Assembly: GCA_937903155.1 (NCBI GenBank)
Contig: CALCZU010000132.1
Coordinates: forward strand, 102,564-166,563
Source of the DNA: an uncultured Bdellovibrionales bacterium
GTDB lineage: Bacteria > Bdellovibrionota > FAC87 > UBA2466
Direction of reading: 5' to 3'
Length of the DNA: 64,000 bases
The position numbers and the translations under genes were made by a program. Shown here piece by piece: positions 51,069 through 59,763 of this stretch. Within the stretch, counting starts at the first letter, position 1. The number at the start of each line of letters is the position of its first letter. The notes below the pieces were generated by a model. That model saw only the letters and a list, made by a program, of their open reading frames with translations, was not told where the DNA came from and did not search any database.

Positions 51069-52739
51069 TCAGATCTTCGGGGTTTCTTCCGCGGAATTTT
51101 TGATATTAAAGATTCGGGTAAAATTAATGGATAGAGTTGAAATACGTTGGAGATTTCCGATGAGATCCAAATGAACCGACGTCGTATCCAAGGACTCTTT
51201 GACGCCCCGATGGAGACGTTGGACATGATTTTCGCTGAGGTCCAGTGTCAGATCTTCAATCTGTTGGTGTAGGACCATGAGTTTCGCCGCGAGTGCTCGG
51301 TCGTGAGAAGTAAAATATGCCGTGGAAATTCGCAGGCACTCCAATACTTTCGCATGGAATGTCATAATTTCGCTCCAGCCTTCAGCCGAGAAAGCGTAAC
51401 CTTTTTTCATGTTCTTTCGCACGAGCTCTAGAATATTCTTATCGATGATATCTCCGATATTTTCCAAGTCATTCGTGCGCAAGAGTAACTCGAATTCCTT
51501 TTGGACTTGCTCGGGCGTCATGTCCGCCTGAGACATTTTGGTCAGATAGAGCTTAATTCCGCGATTTAAAAAGTCCACGACCTGATCCATTGCTTTCAAG
51601 GATTCAATATCTTTTTCGTTCGTGCCTTTGAACAGGTGGATGCTTTTTTCAACCATTTGTTCGACTGTATCTGAAAGTCTTAATATTTCGCGTTGTGCTT
51701 GAGCAAGTGCCAGTTCCGGGCTTTCGAGCGTTCGGGGATCGAGATAGCGAAACTCAAATTGTTTTTCGCCGGTGCCTTCTGGGACTAATCTCTGGACGAG
51801 ACGGACTCCTATAGAAATGAAAGGAAAAAACAGCGCTGCAACTACGACGTTGAATAGGGTATGACTGACAGCAATTTGTTGGGCGACATCTCCGCCCGTC
51901 GATTGGCAAAGCTCGGCGATTTGCCTCATCAAAGGAAAACACAGTACAACACCCATGATTTTGCAAACCAGGTGACCGAGAGCTGCCTGTTTTCCTAAAC
52001 GCCCAGATTTAAAGCTTGCGATGTAAGCCGTTGCCGTTGTTCCAAGATTTGCTCCCAGAACCCACGGGAAAGCTTCGTACACTGTGCTGTGCTGGGCCGT
52101 CATGAGTGACATGACAAATGCGATCGTCGCCGCACTACTTTGGATGAGCGCCGTCATAATCGCCGAAATAAAAAGCGAGACTAAAGGCATGTCGTGGAAA
52201 TATTTTATGACATAGTTAAAAAATTCATTTTTTTCGAGCGTCTTTCCGCTCTGCCCGAGAAGAGACATCGAGAAGAACATCATCCCTAAAAAGAGGACTG
52301 CTCGCGCGACCCGTTCGATCCGATCGCTTGTACTCAACGTCGACAACACTACACCGATGGCCATCAAAAGAAGCCCGTAGTCTGAGGATTTGAAAGCAAA
52401 TAAGTGAACGATGAAGGTACTTCCGATAGACGCACCCAAAGTCACCGAAAAAACTTGAGGAATCGACATCAATCTCGCGTTCGCCAAACCGACGAGCATC
52501 ACGGTTACGGCGCCCGAACTTGTGAGAAGCATCGCGAAGATAATTCCAAGAATGATTCCGTAAAAGCGGTTTTCCCCAAAAAAATTGATCCACGCTCGAA
52601 AACGATTGCCAGCAAGATATTGAACGCTCTTGGAAAGTTCGTCGATAGAGTAGACTAAAAGGGCGGCGGAGCCCAACAGGGTGACGAGTTCTTGGTTCAA
52701 GCTATTTATTTTAGCCGCTTCCGAGCCTAAACGCGACAA
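51069..52739 (-). CDS. Na/phosphate cotransporter family protein (NptA/YjbB type)
   Basis: The 556-residue membrane protein has inverted-repeat transport domains, each with a QSS/TSS-type motif: LLTSSGAVTVMLVGLA near 70 and IQSSAATIAFVMSL near 197. About eight membrane segments span about 15-330. The C-terminal 220 residues are PhoU-like helical bundles (ESPELALAQAQREILRLSDTV, DLENIGDIIDKNILELV). Members export or co-import phosphate with Na. It lies 12 bp downstream of ftsY and is likely in the same transcript. Direction of transport is not shown. Confidence 0.88.
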   Translation of the reverse strand: MSRLGSEAAKINSLNQELVTLLGSAALLVYSIDELSKSVQYLAGNRFRAWINFFGENRFYGIILGIIFAMLLTSSGAVTVMLVGLANARLMSIPQVFSVTLGASIGSTFIVHLFAFKSSDYGLLLMAIGVVLSTLSTSDRIERVARAVLFLGMMFFSMSLLGQSGKTLEKNEFFNYVIKYFHDMPLVSLFISAIMTALIQSSAATIAFVMSLMTAQHSTVYEAFPWVLGANLGTTATAYIASFKSGRLGKQAALGHLVCKIMGVVLCFPLMRQIAELCQSTGGDVAQQIAVSHTLFNVVVAALFFPFISIGVRLVQRLVPEGTGEKQFEFRYLDPRTLESPELALAQAQREILRLSDTVEQMVEKSIHLFKGTNEKDIESLKAMDQVVDFLNRGIKLYLTKMSQADMTPEQVQKEFELLLRTNDLENIGDIIDKNILELVRKNMKKGYAFSAEGWSEIMTFHAKVLECLRISTAYFTSHDRALAAKLMVLHQQIEDLTLDLSENHVQRLHRGVKESLDTTSVHLDLIGNLQRISTLSINFTRIFNIKNSAEETPKI

Positions 52740-52751
52740 GAAATGTCGCGA

Positions 52752-53861
52752 TTAACCTAGGATTGCTTCGATAAATGGTTTGGGTTCGAATGCGATGAGG
52801 TCTTCAACCTGTTCTCCCAAACCTACGTAGCGAATGGGAAGTTTTAGATCGGTCACGATAGACAAAAGAGCACCGCCTTTGGCGGTGCCATCGAGCTTCG
52901 TCACGATGACCCCAGTCAATGGGAGTGCTTTTTGAAATTCTTTGGCTTGTTGAATGGAGTTTTGACCTAATGTTCCGTCGATAACGAGCCAGGTTTCGTG
53001 TGGGGCCTCGGGAATCACTTTTTTGATGACGCGATCAATTTTTTTAAGTTCGTCCATGAGGTTACTCTTGGTGTGGAGTCGCCCGGCCGTATCTAAAAGA
53101 ACGATGTCAACGCCCCGAGCTTTTCCGGCCGTGACCGAGTCAAACGCCACAGCTCCCGGATCTGCACCCTCACGACCGGTAACAAATTGAGCGCCTGATC
53201 GTTCTGACCAAACTTTTAATTGGTCGATCGCTCCCGCGCGGAAAGTATCGACAGCTCCCATTAAAACCTTTTTTCCTTTTTTCTCGAAGAGTGAAGCTAA
53301 TTTTCCCACAGTGGTTGTCTTCCCTGCTCCGTTGATTCCAACGACGCTGATGACATAGGGTTTGGCTACGCCGTCGAGGGCAATCTCTCCATGAGATAAC
53401 GTGCTAAAAAGTTTATCGGTTGTTTGCGTTACTAATCCTGCAAGGGGAGCGCCCGGATTCTTTGCTAATTCTTCTTTTACTTTCGAGAGAATCAGTGTGG
53501 TGGCTTGGAATCCAACATCGCCTTCTAAAAGTGCCTCTTCAATCGCGTCCCATTCTTTGGGAAGTACTTCCGCTTTGGACTTTCCAAAAAGCGCGTCGAG
53601 TTTTCCAAAGAGTGAAGAACGCGTTTTTTCAAGTTTTTGATTCCAAGCAGGGCCTTGTGCCACAACAGGTTCTGGGGCTGGCATTTCTACTTTTAAAGGC
53701 TGAACAATTGTCTCAGGAGCGGATGGGATGGAATCAGGTTTTGATTCGACCGAGGGGGGGAGTGGCTTTTTCTTCTTAAATAAAAAAATTCCGAAGATGA
53801 CGACTAAGATCGCAACGAGGGCCGAAATTCCGAGATATATTTCCTGACTATAGGTTTCCAT
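52752..53861 (-). CDS. ftsY: Signal recognition particle receptor FtsY
   Basis: FtsY pairs with Ffh as a GTPase twin to deliver nascent membrane proteins. The 369-residue protein begins with a hydrophobic segment (about 10-28, IYLGISALVAILVVIFGIF) and a positively charged end, so it is anchored more firmly than the E. coli protein, as in some other delta-type bacteria. The short variable A domain is followed by the N-domain (KLEKTRSSLFGKL) and G-domain: GINGAGKTTTVGKLA, DTFRAGAIDQL, DTAGRLHTK, and TKLDGTAKGG. It is 26 bp after the sigma-54 regulator gene and 12 bp before the Na/Pi transporter gene. Confidence 0.96.
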   Translation of the reverse strand: METYSQEIYLGISALVAILVVIFGIFLFKKKKPLPPSVESKPDSIPSAPETIVQPLKVEMPAPEPVVAQGPAWNQKLEKTRSSLFGKLDALFGKSKAEVLPKEWDAIEEALLEGDVGFQATTLILSKVKEELAKNPGAPLAGLVTQTTDKLFSTLSHGEIALDGVAKPYVISVVGINGAGKTTTVGKLASLFEKKGKKVLMGAVDTFRAGAIDQLKVWSERSGAQFVTGREGADPGAVAFDSVTAGKARGVDIVLLDTAGRLHTKSNLMDELKKIDRVIKKVIPEAPHETWLVIDGTLGQNSIQQAKEFQKALPLTGVIVTKLDGTAKGGALLSIVTDLKLPIRYVGLGEQVEDLIAFEPKPFIEAILG

Positions 53862-53887
53862 AGGCAGTTACATAACCGAAATGAGGT

Positions 53888-55309
53888 TCAAATAGAACTT
53901 TTTTCAGGGGAAGGCTCAGGAATAGGCAGATTCACCGGCTCAACGGCAGGGACCGCTTCCACGGATGGCATTTCACTTTCTAAAAAACGATAAAGTGTTC
54001 GAGGATGGACCCCAATTAACTTTGCAGCGAGACGCTTATCCCCTTGAGTCGTCTTCAACGCTTCTCTCATCATAATTTTTTCGACCTGTCTGAGCGGAAC
54101 TCCCAAAGGAATATTGATGCTCTCGGTTTTTTTAAAGTGGCTGATTTCAACCGGAAGGTCATTTAATGTGATTTCACCCGACAAGTTTAAAACTACGAGC
54201 CTTTCCATTAGATTTTGAAGTTCTCGAATATTTCCCGGCCATCGGTAATTCAAAAGCGCTTGCATTACCTGAGATTGAATCAAAGGTACCGAACGATTGT
54301 TTTTCTTTGCCGAATCTTCCAAGAACTTCGCAGATAAAAGGGGAATATCTTCTTTGCGCTCTCGGAGAGGCGGTACATGGATATGCACCACATTCAGCCG
54401 ATAAAAAAGATCTTCTCGAAATCTTCCATTAGCGATTTCGCTTCTGAGATTCGAATTGGTCGCACTGATCACTCGAGTCGCTACTTTGATCGTTTCGACG
54501 CCGCCTAAATGTTCAAACTCTCCTTCTTGTAAAAATCTTAGAAGTTTTGTTTGAAAAGTGATCGGGGCAATTCCGATTTCATCCAAAAAGAGTGTGCCTT
54601 GATCAGCGAGTTCAATTCTACCTTTTTTCCTTTTATTCGCGCCGGTAAAAGCACCGGGTTCGTAGCCAAAAAGCTCAGCCTCTAAAAGACTTTCAGGGAT
54701 CGCCGTGCAATTGATTTTGACGAGAATTCCGGAGCAAGCAATGCTGTGATGGTGGATAAACTCCGCGAGCATTCCTTTACCGGTTCCATTTTCGCCATCG
54801 ATTAAAACATTGGCTTTACTAGAAGCCGCTTGCATTGCAACATCTAGCATTTTTCCCATCGTGTGGGAATTTCCGAGAATGGTTTTAAGTGAGGAAGCCT
54901 GATTGATTTCTTCTCTCAACGAAGCATTCTCGTTCACGAGTTTTCTCTTTTCGAGAGCGCGGTGAACCGTTTTTAGAACATTGACTCTCTGGAGGGGTTT
55001 CGTAATAAAATCATATGCGCCCTTTTTCATCGCTTCGACCGCAATTTCCACCGTGCCGTAGGCCGTGATCATAATGACTTCAAGAGAAGGATCAAGGTGC
55101 TTCACGGACTCTAAGAGGTCCATTCCGCTCCAATTATTCATGCGTAAATCGGTGAGCAAAACATCGGTCGCATTTTTTCTTAAATGAACAATCGCCTTTT
55201 CGGGCTCGAGAAAGCTATGCACTTCCGCGCCATCGGATTTTAGAATTCTCTCGAGCGATTCCAGATTAGGAAGCTCATCATCAACAATCACAATTCGGTA
55301 AGATGTCAC
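53888..55309 (-). CDS. Sigma-54-dependent response regulator (NtrC family)
   Basis: The 473-residue protein has a receiver domain (about 1-125) with acidic pocket IVIVDDE and the phosphate acceptor Asp near 53 in VLLTDLRM, and Lys in ITKPL near 103. The AAA+ domain (about 140-375) carries Walker A GENGTGKG, the sigma-54 contact GAFTGA, and a Walker B region LFLDEIG. The end is a Fis-type helix-turn-helix (DKRLAAKLIGVHPRTLYRFLE, about 418-438). It would activate sigma-54 promoters when phosphorylated. It is 12 bp after its histidine kinase gene; target genes are unknown, with the upstream outer-membrane gene a possible member. Confidence 0.95.
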   Translation of the reverse strand: MTSYRIVIVDDELPNLESLERILKSDGAEVHSFLEPEKAIVHLRKNATDVLLTDLRMNNWSGMDLLESVKHLDPSLEVIMITAYGTVEIAVEAMKKGAYDFITKPLQRVNVLKTVHRALEKRKLVNENASLREEINQASSLKTILGNSHTMGKMLDVAMQAASSKANVLIDGENGTGKGMLAEFIHHHSIACSGILVKINCTAIPESLLEAELFGYEPGAFTGANKRKKGRIELADQGTLFLDEIGIAPITFQTKLLRFLQEGEFEHLGGVETIKVATRVISATNSNLRSEIANGRFREDLFYRLNVVHIHVPPLRERKEDIPLLSAKFLEDSAKKNNRSVPLIQSQVMQALLNYRWPGNIRELQNLMERLVVLNLSGEITLNDLPVEISHFKKTESINIPLGVPLRQVEKIMMREALKTTQGDKRLAAKLIGVHPRTLYRFLESEMPSVEAVPAVEPVNLPIPEPSPEKSSI

Positions 55310-55321
55310 TCTGTCCGCCCT

Positions 55322-56767
55322 CTATGCGGGAAATTGAAAAGTAAAAGTCGTTCCTTTGCCCAGCTCGCTGATACACGACAGTGTGCCGTGAGCTTCTTCC
55401 ACAATGGTTTTTGTGAGCGAAAGTCCGAGCCCGGTTCCTTTTTCTTTTGTAGTAAAAAAGGGTTTAAACGTTTGATTTTTGACCTGCTCGCTCATTCCAT
55501 GCCCTGTATCCGAGAAACAAACTTTCGAAATATTATTTCCTTGCTCTGTCTTAACGATCAGCTTTCCACCTTTTGGCATTGCCTCTTTCGCGTTTTTCAC
55601 GATATTTAAAAACGCCTGTTTGAGCCGGGAGCGATCAGCTCGCACATAGAGTTCCTCCGGAAAAAGCGAGATATCAATATCGATATTTCCGCGTTCTGCT
55701 CTTTCAAAGGCAACAATTTCTTGGATCACTTCGTTTAAGGGAGTGCGTGAAGTTTCTTCGGTTGAAAGACGCGCCTGCACGAGATAACTCTCTGTGATGC
55801 CGCTTAAACGTAAGATTTCTCTCGAGATACTTGTGAGCGTCTTTCTGACTTCATCGGACTCTTTAGAAAGTTCCTCTTGAAGCCAGTCAATATTGAGGCT
55901 CATCGAATTTAATGGGTTTCGAATTTCATGCACGACTTGTGCGGAGAGTTGCCCAATTGCAGCGAGTCTTTCGGATTGGAGGAGATCAGTTTGCTGTTCA
56001 GAGATTTTCTTATCTCTCGCTCTTAAAGCTTCTAGCATTTTGTTAAATTCTCGGGCCAAAACCGAAATTTCATCGTGAGAATTACGTGAGACTTTAAAAC
56101 TGAGATCCAGTTTTCCACCGCTTAATAACCGAAGACTCTTCATCAACTCTGGGAGAGGCGAAAGCGCCCGATAAGAAAGAAGAACCGAAGCCACCCCAAT
56201 TCCTAAAACAAGAAGTGAGAGCATGCTGTAGGTAATCGCACTTTCGCGTGATTCGCGCTCGACAAAGCCCGTGATTTTTTGGCTCTCTTCTTCGAGAAGC
56301 TTACTTACCAGCGACAAAGAAGCTTTTAACTGAACATAAGGCGTATCCAGTTCTGCGGGGTTTTTAGCTTCCGTGAGTTTTTGAAAGAGAACTTTCGTGC
56401 GATCCATGTGGTGTCTAATTTCATCGACGAGCTCGCTCTTATTGCCATTTGAAACTTTTTGTAAAAGATTTTCAATCGCTTGCATTTTCCGAGCGATGAC
56501 ATGTGGGTAAACGTCTCGAGCCATTCTCGAGAACCCACTCGTTTCAGGCGAAACTCCAGAAAAATAAAAGCGTTTTGAATCTTCGACGTAGCCCTGAATA
56601 TTGCTTTGGATGGAAACGATTTGGCGCGAGAGTGGCAAGAATAAAGCATTTACTAGAGTCAATTGCGTATTGGAAGTCTGCGCTCGATGATATTGGTAAT
56701 AAGAGATGAGACCAAACATCCCCACCATGCCAACGAGGCAAGCGATAATTTTAGAGCGAATGGTCAT
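55322..56767 (-). CDS. Membrane sensor histidine kinase (NtrB/AtoS-like)
   Basis: The 481-residue protein has an N-terminal membrane segment (about 8-26), a helical periplasmic sensor (about 30-180), a second segment (about 185-205), a HAMP region, a coiled-coil into HisKA with His near 280 (QVVHEIRNPLNSMSL), and a HATPase_c domain with N box NIVKNAKEAMPKG near 395, G1 box DTGHGM and G2 FFTTKEKGTGLGLSL. It would phosphorylate the downstream sigma-54 regulator. The helical four-bundle-like sensor (QIVSIQSNIQGYVEDS...) resembles small-molecule chemoreceptor sensors. It is 12 bp after the outer-membrane protein gene. Confidence 0.95.
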   Translation of the reverse strand: MTIRSKIIACLVGMVGMFGLISYYQYHRAQTSNTQLTLVNALFLPLSRQIVSIQSNIQGYVEDSKRFYFSGVSPETSGFSRMARDVYPHVIARKMQAIENLLQKVSNGNKSELVDEIRHHMDRTKVLFQKLTEAKNPAELDTPYVQLKASLSLVSKLLEEESQKITGFVERESRESAITYSMLSLLVLGIGVASVLLSYRALSPLPELMKSLRLLSGGKLDLSFKVSRNSHDEISVLAREFNKMLEALRARDKKISEQQTDLLQSERLAAIGQLSAQVVHEIRNPLNSMSLNIDWLQEELSKESDEVRKTLTSISREILRLSGITESYLVQARLSTEETSRTPLNEVIQEIVAFERAERGNIDIDISLFPEELYVRADRSRLKQAFLNIVKNAKEAMPKGGKLIVKTEQGNNISKVCFSDTGHGMSEQVKNQTFKPFFTTKEKGTGLGLSLTKTIVEEAHGTLSCISELGKGTTFTFQFPA

Positions 56768-56779
56768 GTTTTCTTTCGT

Positions 56780-57610
56780 TTAAAAGTTCAGTCGGAGCGT
56801 GCCGCCGTAATGGTAAGGGCTGTTGTCAGCAAACAACTTAGAACCCAAGACTGAAAAATCAAAGGCACCCCAGTGAAGCCCTAAGCGTGCTTCAAGTTCA
56901 TTAAATGAAGTCGATGAGTAATGATTTCCACCGGCTGAAAAGTAGTAATGCTTACCGCCCGCCGTTGCAAAAGCCGAAGCAACATAATTTGAAGTCATGG
57001 AAAAATCATTAATCTGATAGTGAGCTTCCAAGGAGTAGAAATTGTTAAATCCCCACCCAAGCGATGCGCCCCCATATCTCACTTCTCCGCCGGCGTTATT
57101 AAGCGTTGTGCCTCCATTCACTCCGAGGGAAAAGCCCACGCGTTTTGTTCCATTTAAGTTAATCGCGGCTTCCACATGTCCATCATTCATCTGGCCGACA
57201 GAAATACTCCGGTAAGCCTTTAACCCCGCAGAAAGTCTTCCGCTTGCAAAAGCGCCTCCGAGCATCGCCCCAATCGTGTCTGAGTTTAGATCTTTGTTCG
57301 AAAAGTCCGTTGTATTTCTCAGAGCAAAAACATTGAAACCGATTTTTCCATTCCCCCAAGCTAATGAAGGGACAACGGTTTGATCTTGTGTTCCGTCGAT
57401 TTTTTCGTACCCGATCTCGACATGCATTTTATGGACAAGCGCCGTTTGTCCAGGGTTTTTCAGAGAGTTTGGGTCGGTAAAGAGGTATCCAAGGCCCCCT
57501 AAATGACCGTCACCATGGCTACCGCCTCCGCCGCCCGTTGCTGCAACTTTTGCTTGCGATAAACATGAAAATAAAGAGATGGCCACAAAAGCGATCCATT
57601 GCTTTTTCAT
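56780..57610 (-). CDS. Putative outer-membrane beta-barrel protein
   Basis: The 276-residue protein has a signal peptide (about 1-20, ending LSQAKV), a short Gly/His-rich turn (TGGGGGSHGDGH), then regular beta-strand repeats (HKMHVEIGYEKID, GRLSAGLKAYRS, SVGFSLGVNGGTTL-like RVGFSLGVNGG) and ends in Phe after TLRLNF, as in barrels recognised by the BAM machinery. About 10-12 strands are possible. No named family was recognised. It heads the tight minus-strand set with the histidine kinase (12-bp gap) and regulator, so it may be the sensed or regulated component. Confidence 0.7.
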   Translation of the reverse strand: MKKQWIAFVAISLFSCLSQAKVAATGGGGGSHGDGHLGGLGYLFTDPNSLKNPGQTALVHKMHVEIGYEKIDGTQDQTVVPSLAWGNGKIGFNVFALRNTTDFSNKDLNSDTIGAMLGGAFASGRLSAGLKAYRSISVGQMNDGHVEAAINLNGTKRVGFSLGVNGGTTLNNAGGEVRYGGASLGWGFNNFYSLEAHYQINDFSMTSNYVASAFATAGGKHYYFSAGGNHYSSTSFNELEARLGLHWGAFDFSVLGSKLFADNSPYHYGGTLRLNF

Positions 57611-57681
57611 ACTGCCCCCGATTTTTTGGAAAAATGATGGAGAGAACTACTGCTCTTATTTTACGTCCGTTTTGACATTCT

Positions 57682-57712
57682 GTCTATCCGGCTTCGCTCC
57701 GCTACGCCGGAC
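57682..57712. repeat. Hairpin related to the REP-like family
   Basis: TCCGGC at 57687 pairs with GCCGGA ending at 57711, around TTCGCTCCGCTAC, and the flanks CTGTC/GACAG extend the match. The TTCGCTCCGC core resembles the 3' arms of the larger elements. It lies upstream of the outer-membrane gene and after the TlpA-like gene on the minus strand. Confidence 0.45.
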
Positions 57713-57739
57713 AGGTCGCTCTTCGCTACGACGCGAAAT

Positions 57740-58204
57740 TTACTTACAAAGAGCGTCAGTGGCTTTTGCAAGCTCGGAAAGCGAAGATGCCCCGCTCCAA
57801 ACCTTTACGACTTTGCCGCCCTGATACAAAGCAGAGTAAGGAAGGCCTCCGCCCCAATTCGCATCAATGGCTTTCATGTATTGTTCGTCGTTGCCATATG
57901 GTTTTGCGTAAACCGGAAAACGGGGATGCGCTTTTTCCATTTCCTGCGCTGCTTTGACCTTTCCCGTTTCGGGAGTGACATCGATAAGGAGAGGATTCAC
58001 CTTTTTAGTCTTGTTTAAATAATCTACGAGCTTCGGCAACTCCTCGACACAAATGTCACACCAGAGCGCCCAGACATGGACATAGGAACAAGGTTTTGCC
58101 TTTAGAGCATTGAGCTTTTCGGTGGAAAGCGTTTCTTGCGCAGAGAAAAGTGAAGCCCCTAGAGCAAAAGCTAAAAGGAAGATTATTTTCGTTTGATGGA
58201 GCAT
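57740..58204 (-). CDS. Periplasmic TlpA/thioredoxin-like protein
   Basis: The 154-residue protein has a signal peptide (about 1-22, ending LFSAQ) and a thioredoxin fold with the redox pair in WALWCDICVEEL (CDIC, near residue 49-52). A cis-Pro position follows in GGGLPYSAL near 121. Such exported proteins reduce Cys pairs, for example in apo-cytochrome c or SCO proteins, matching several heme and SCO genes nearby. Its ATG lies 22 nt inside the end of the redoxin gene, so the two are coupled. Confidence 0.85.
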   Translation of the reverse strand: MLHQTKIIFLLAFALGASLFSAQETLSTEKLNALKAKPCSYVHVWALWCDICVEELPKLVDYLNKTKKVNPLLIDVTPETGKVKAAQEMEKAHPRFPVYAKPYGNDEQYMKAIDANWGGGLPYSALYQGGKVVKVWSGASSLSELAKATDALCK

Positions 58205-58752
58205 CCAAATGCCTTTGTTTCTTTGACTGAGATCGGTTTTTTCGTGACCACTTCATCGACTGCGGCCAATAAATCCTGCCGTTTGACATGTTTGCCTTCG
58301 GCATCGTCGTCAATCCGTCCGTGATAGAGGATTTCTTTGTCTTTTCCGACGAGAAAAACTTCAGGTGTTTTTTCTGCCCCGAACAGGTCCGCCACCTTAT
58401 GGCCTTCGTCCTTTAGCACGGGGAATGAAAATTTGTTTTCTTTCGCATGGGCCTTCACTTCATCAAAACTTTCAGTGTCGTTGGAGTTAATCGTGAAAAG
58501 AGAGACCGAAATTCTCTGCGAAAGCGCATCAAAGAGAGTGCGGTAACGTTGGATATAAGCGTTGGAATACGGGCACTTCGTTGCGATGAAGATGACGGCG
58601 ACCATTTCTTTTTTCTTTAACTCGTTCTCAAGATTGTACTGTTTACCGTCGACCGCTTTTAACTCAAAAGAGGCGACTTTTTGCCCGACCCCAATCGAAA
58701 AAACGGGGCTCGTCAGTGCGAGTGCTAGAAGGAAAATCTTAAGTTGTGTCAT
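58183..58752 (-). CDS. Exported redoxin / peroxiredoxin-like protein
   Basis: From the ATG at 58752 (AAGGAG upstream) the protein has 189 residues with a signal peptide (about 1-18, ending PVFSIGVG). It has the AhpC/TSA-like fold with the active-site segment IATKCPYSNAYIQRY near 56: a single Cys, with Ser in place of the resolving Cys position. FPVLKDEGHKVADLFGAEKTPEVFLV follows. This sub-type often reduces thiols or acts in metal or cytochrome maturation rather than in peroxide removal. It overlaps the TlpA-like gene by 22 nt, and diverges from the ferredoxin gene. Confidence 0.82.
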   Translation of the reverse strand: MTQLKIFLLALALTSPVFSIGVGQKVASFELKAVDGKQYNLENELKKKEMVAVIFIATKCPYSNAYIQRYRTLFDALSQRISVSLFTINSNDTESFDEVKAHAKENKFSFPVLKDEGHKVADLFGAEKTPEVFLVGKDKEILYHGRIDDDAEGKHVKRQDLLAAVDEVVTKKPISVKETKAFGCSIKRK

Positions 58753-58792
58753 AGTTCTCTCCTTGATATAGGGTACATTCTGGAGTTTAACT

Positions 58793-59197
58793 ATGGGTGG
58801 CGTCAACCCTTACATTCAAAATCAAAAAACAGGCACTCCCAAGAAGCCTTACAAAATCACATTTACGAATGCAGACAAAGTCATCGAGGTCGATCCGTCG
58901 CGAACGCCTCTCGATGCGGGACTGCCACATAGTATTTTGGATATCGCTCTCTCCAATGGAATTGATATTGATCACGCTTGCGGCGGCGTTTGCGCCTGCT
59001 CCACTTGCCATATCTGGGTGAAAAAGGGGCTTGAGAGTTGCCAAGAAGCTCAAGACGCTGAAAACGATATGCTCGATCTGGCTCCTGACGTGAAACCTTT
59101 CTCGCGACTTGCCTGCCAGGCTGTTCCTGACGGCAGTTGCGATTTGACGGTCGAGATCCCGAGCTGGAATCGAAATCTCGTCCGCGAAGGAAAGTAA
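58793..59197 (+). CDS. 2Fe-2S ferredoxin, adrenodoxin type
   Basis: The 134-residue protein has an extra N-terminal 20 residues (GGVNPYIQNQKTGTPKK), then the ferredoxin fold with the cluster motif CGGVCACSTC near 62-71 and the fourth Cys in RLACQAV near 108, spacing C-x5-C-x2-C as in adrenodoxin and Isc-type Fdx. LAC and EIPSWNRNLV near the end resemble the Isc ferredoxin tail. Candidate roles are Fe-S assembly or P450/oxygenase electron transfer; no Isc genes are near. It is 40 bp from the divergent redoxin gene and 7 bp from the SCO gene. Confidence 0.9.
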   Translation: MGGVNPYIQNQKTGTPKKPYKITFTNADKVIEVDPSRTPLDAGLPHSILDIALSNGIDIDHACGGVCACSTCHIWVKKGLESCQEAQDAENDMLDLAPDVKPFSRLACQAVPDGSCDLTVEIPSWNRNLVREGK

Positions 59198-59204
59198 AAC
59201 CCAG

Positions 59205-59756
59205 ATGCGCTCGCTTTCTCTCTGCCTTTTGTTTCTCTCAACGCTTTTGTTTGCCGATCCCCTTCCCAACGCACAGTTTGTAAGCTCTGAAGGAAAGCCG
59301 CTGCAGTTTTATGATTTAAAGGGGCAAGTCGTATTTGTTTCTTTTATTTTTACCCGCTGCCCGCTTCCAAAAATGTGTCCGCTCACCATGACATTGAATA
59401 AGCAGCTCTGGAGAAAAGCGAAAAACTCAAAGCCAGAAACAAAAATTAAATTTTTAATTGTGACATTGGATCCGGATTTCGATACCGCCCCCGTATTGAA
59501 AACTTACGCGAAAAAATTCAACCTCGATGAGAAAGACTTTCTCCTCGTCACTGGAAATCCTCAAGTCCTGTCAGATTTCGCTTCACTGTTCAATGTGCTT
59601 GGCTTTCCATCACAAGGTTCTATCTCCCACAATTTAAAAAGTGCTCTTATCGGAAAAGATTTGTCGGTGATTAAGGAGTACAAAGAAAACGAGTGGAAGG
59701 CGGATCAGGTTCTGCTGGATCTCAAGACGGCCTCAGCTCCCCTCAAAAAAAACTGA
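59205..59756 (+). CDS. SCO1/SenC-family copper chaperone-like protein
   Basis: The 183-residue protein has a signal peptide (about 1-17, ending LFADPL). It has the SCO layout: VFVSFIFTRCPLPKMCPLT with the copper-binding Cys pair at C-x5-C spacing (near 52 and 58; typical SCO is C-x3-C), and His in ISHNLKS near 146, which fits the third copper ligand. SCO proteins deliver copper to the CuA site of cytochrome oxidase, or act as thiol reductants. It follows the ferredoxin gene by 7 bp and is convergent with the multi-heme gene. The wide Cys spacing is a caveat. Confidence 0.82.
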   Translation: MRSLSLCLLFLSTLLFADPLPNAQFVSSEGKPLQFYDLKGQVVFVSFIFTRCPLPKMCPLTMTLNKQLWRKAKNSKPETKIKFLIVTLDPDFDTAPVLKTYAKKFNLDEKDFLLVTGNPQVLSDFASLFNVLGFPSQGSISHNLKSALIGKDLSVIKEYKENEWKADQVLLDLKTASAPLKKN

Positions 59757-59763
59757 GCGCTTA

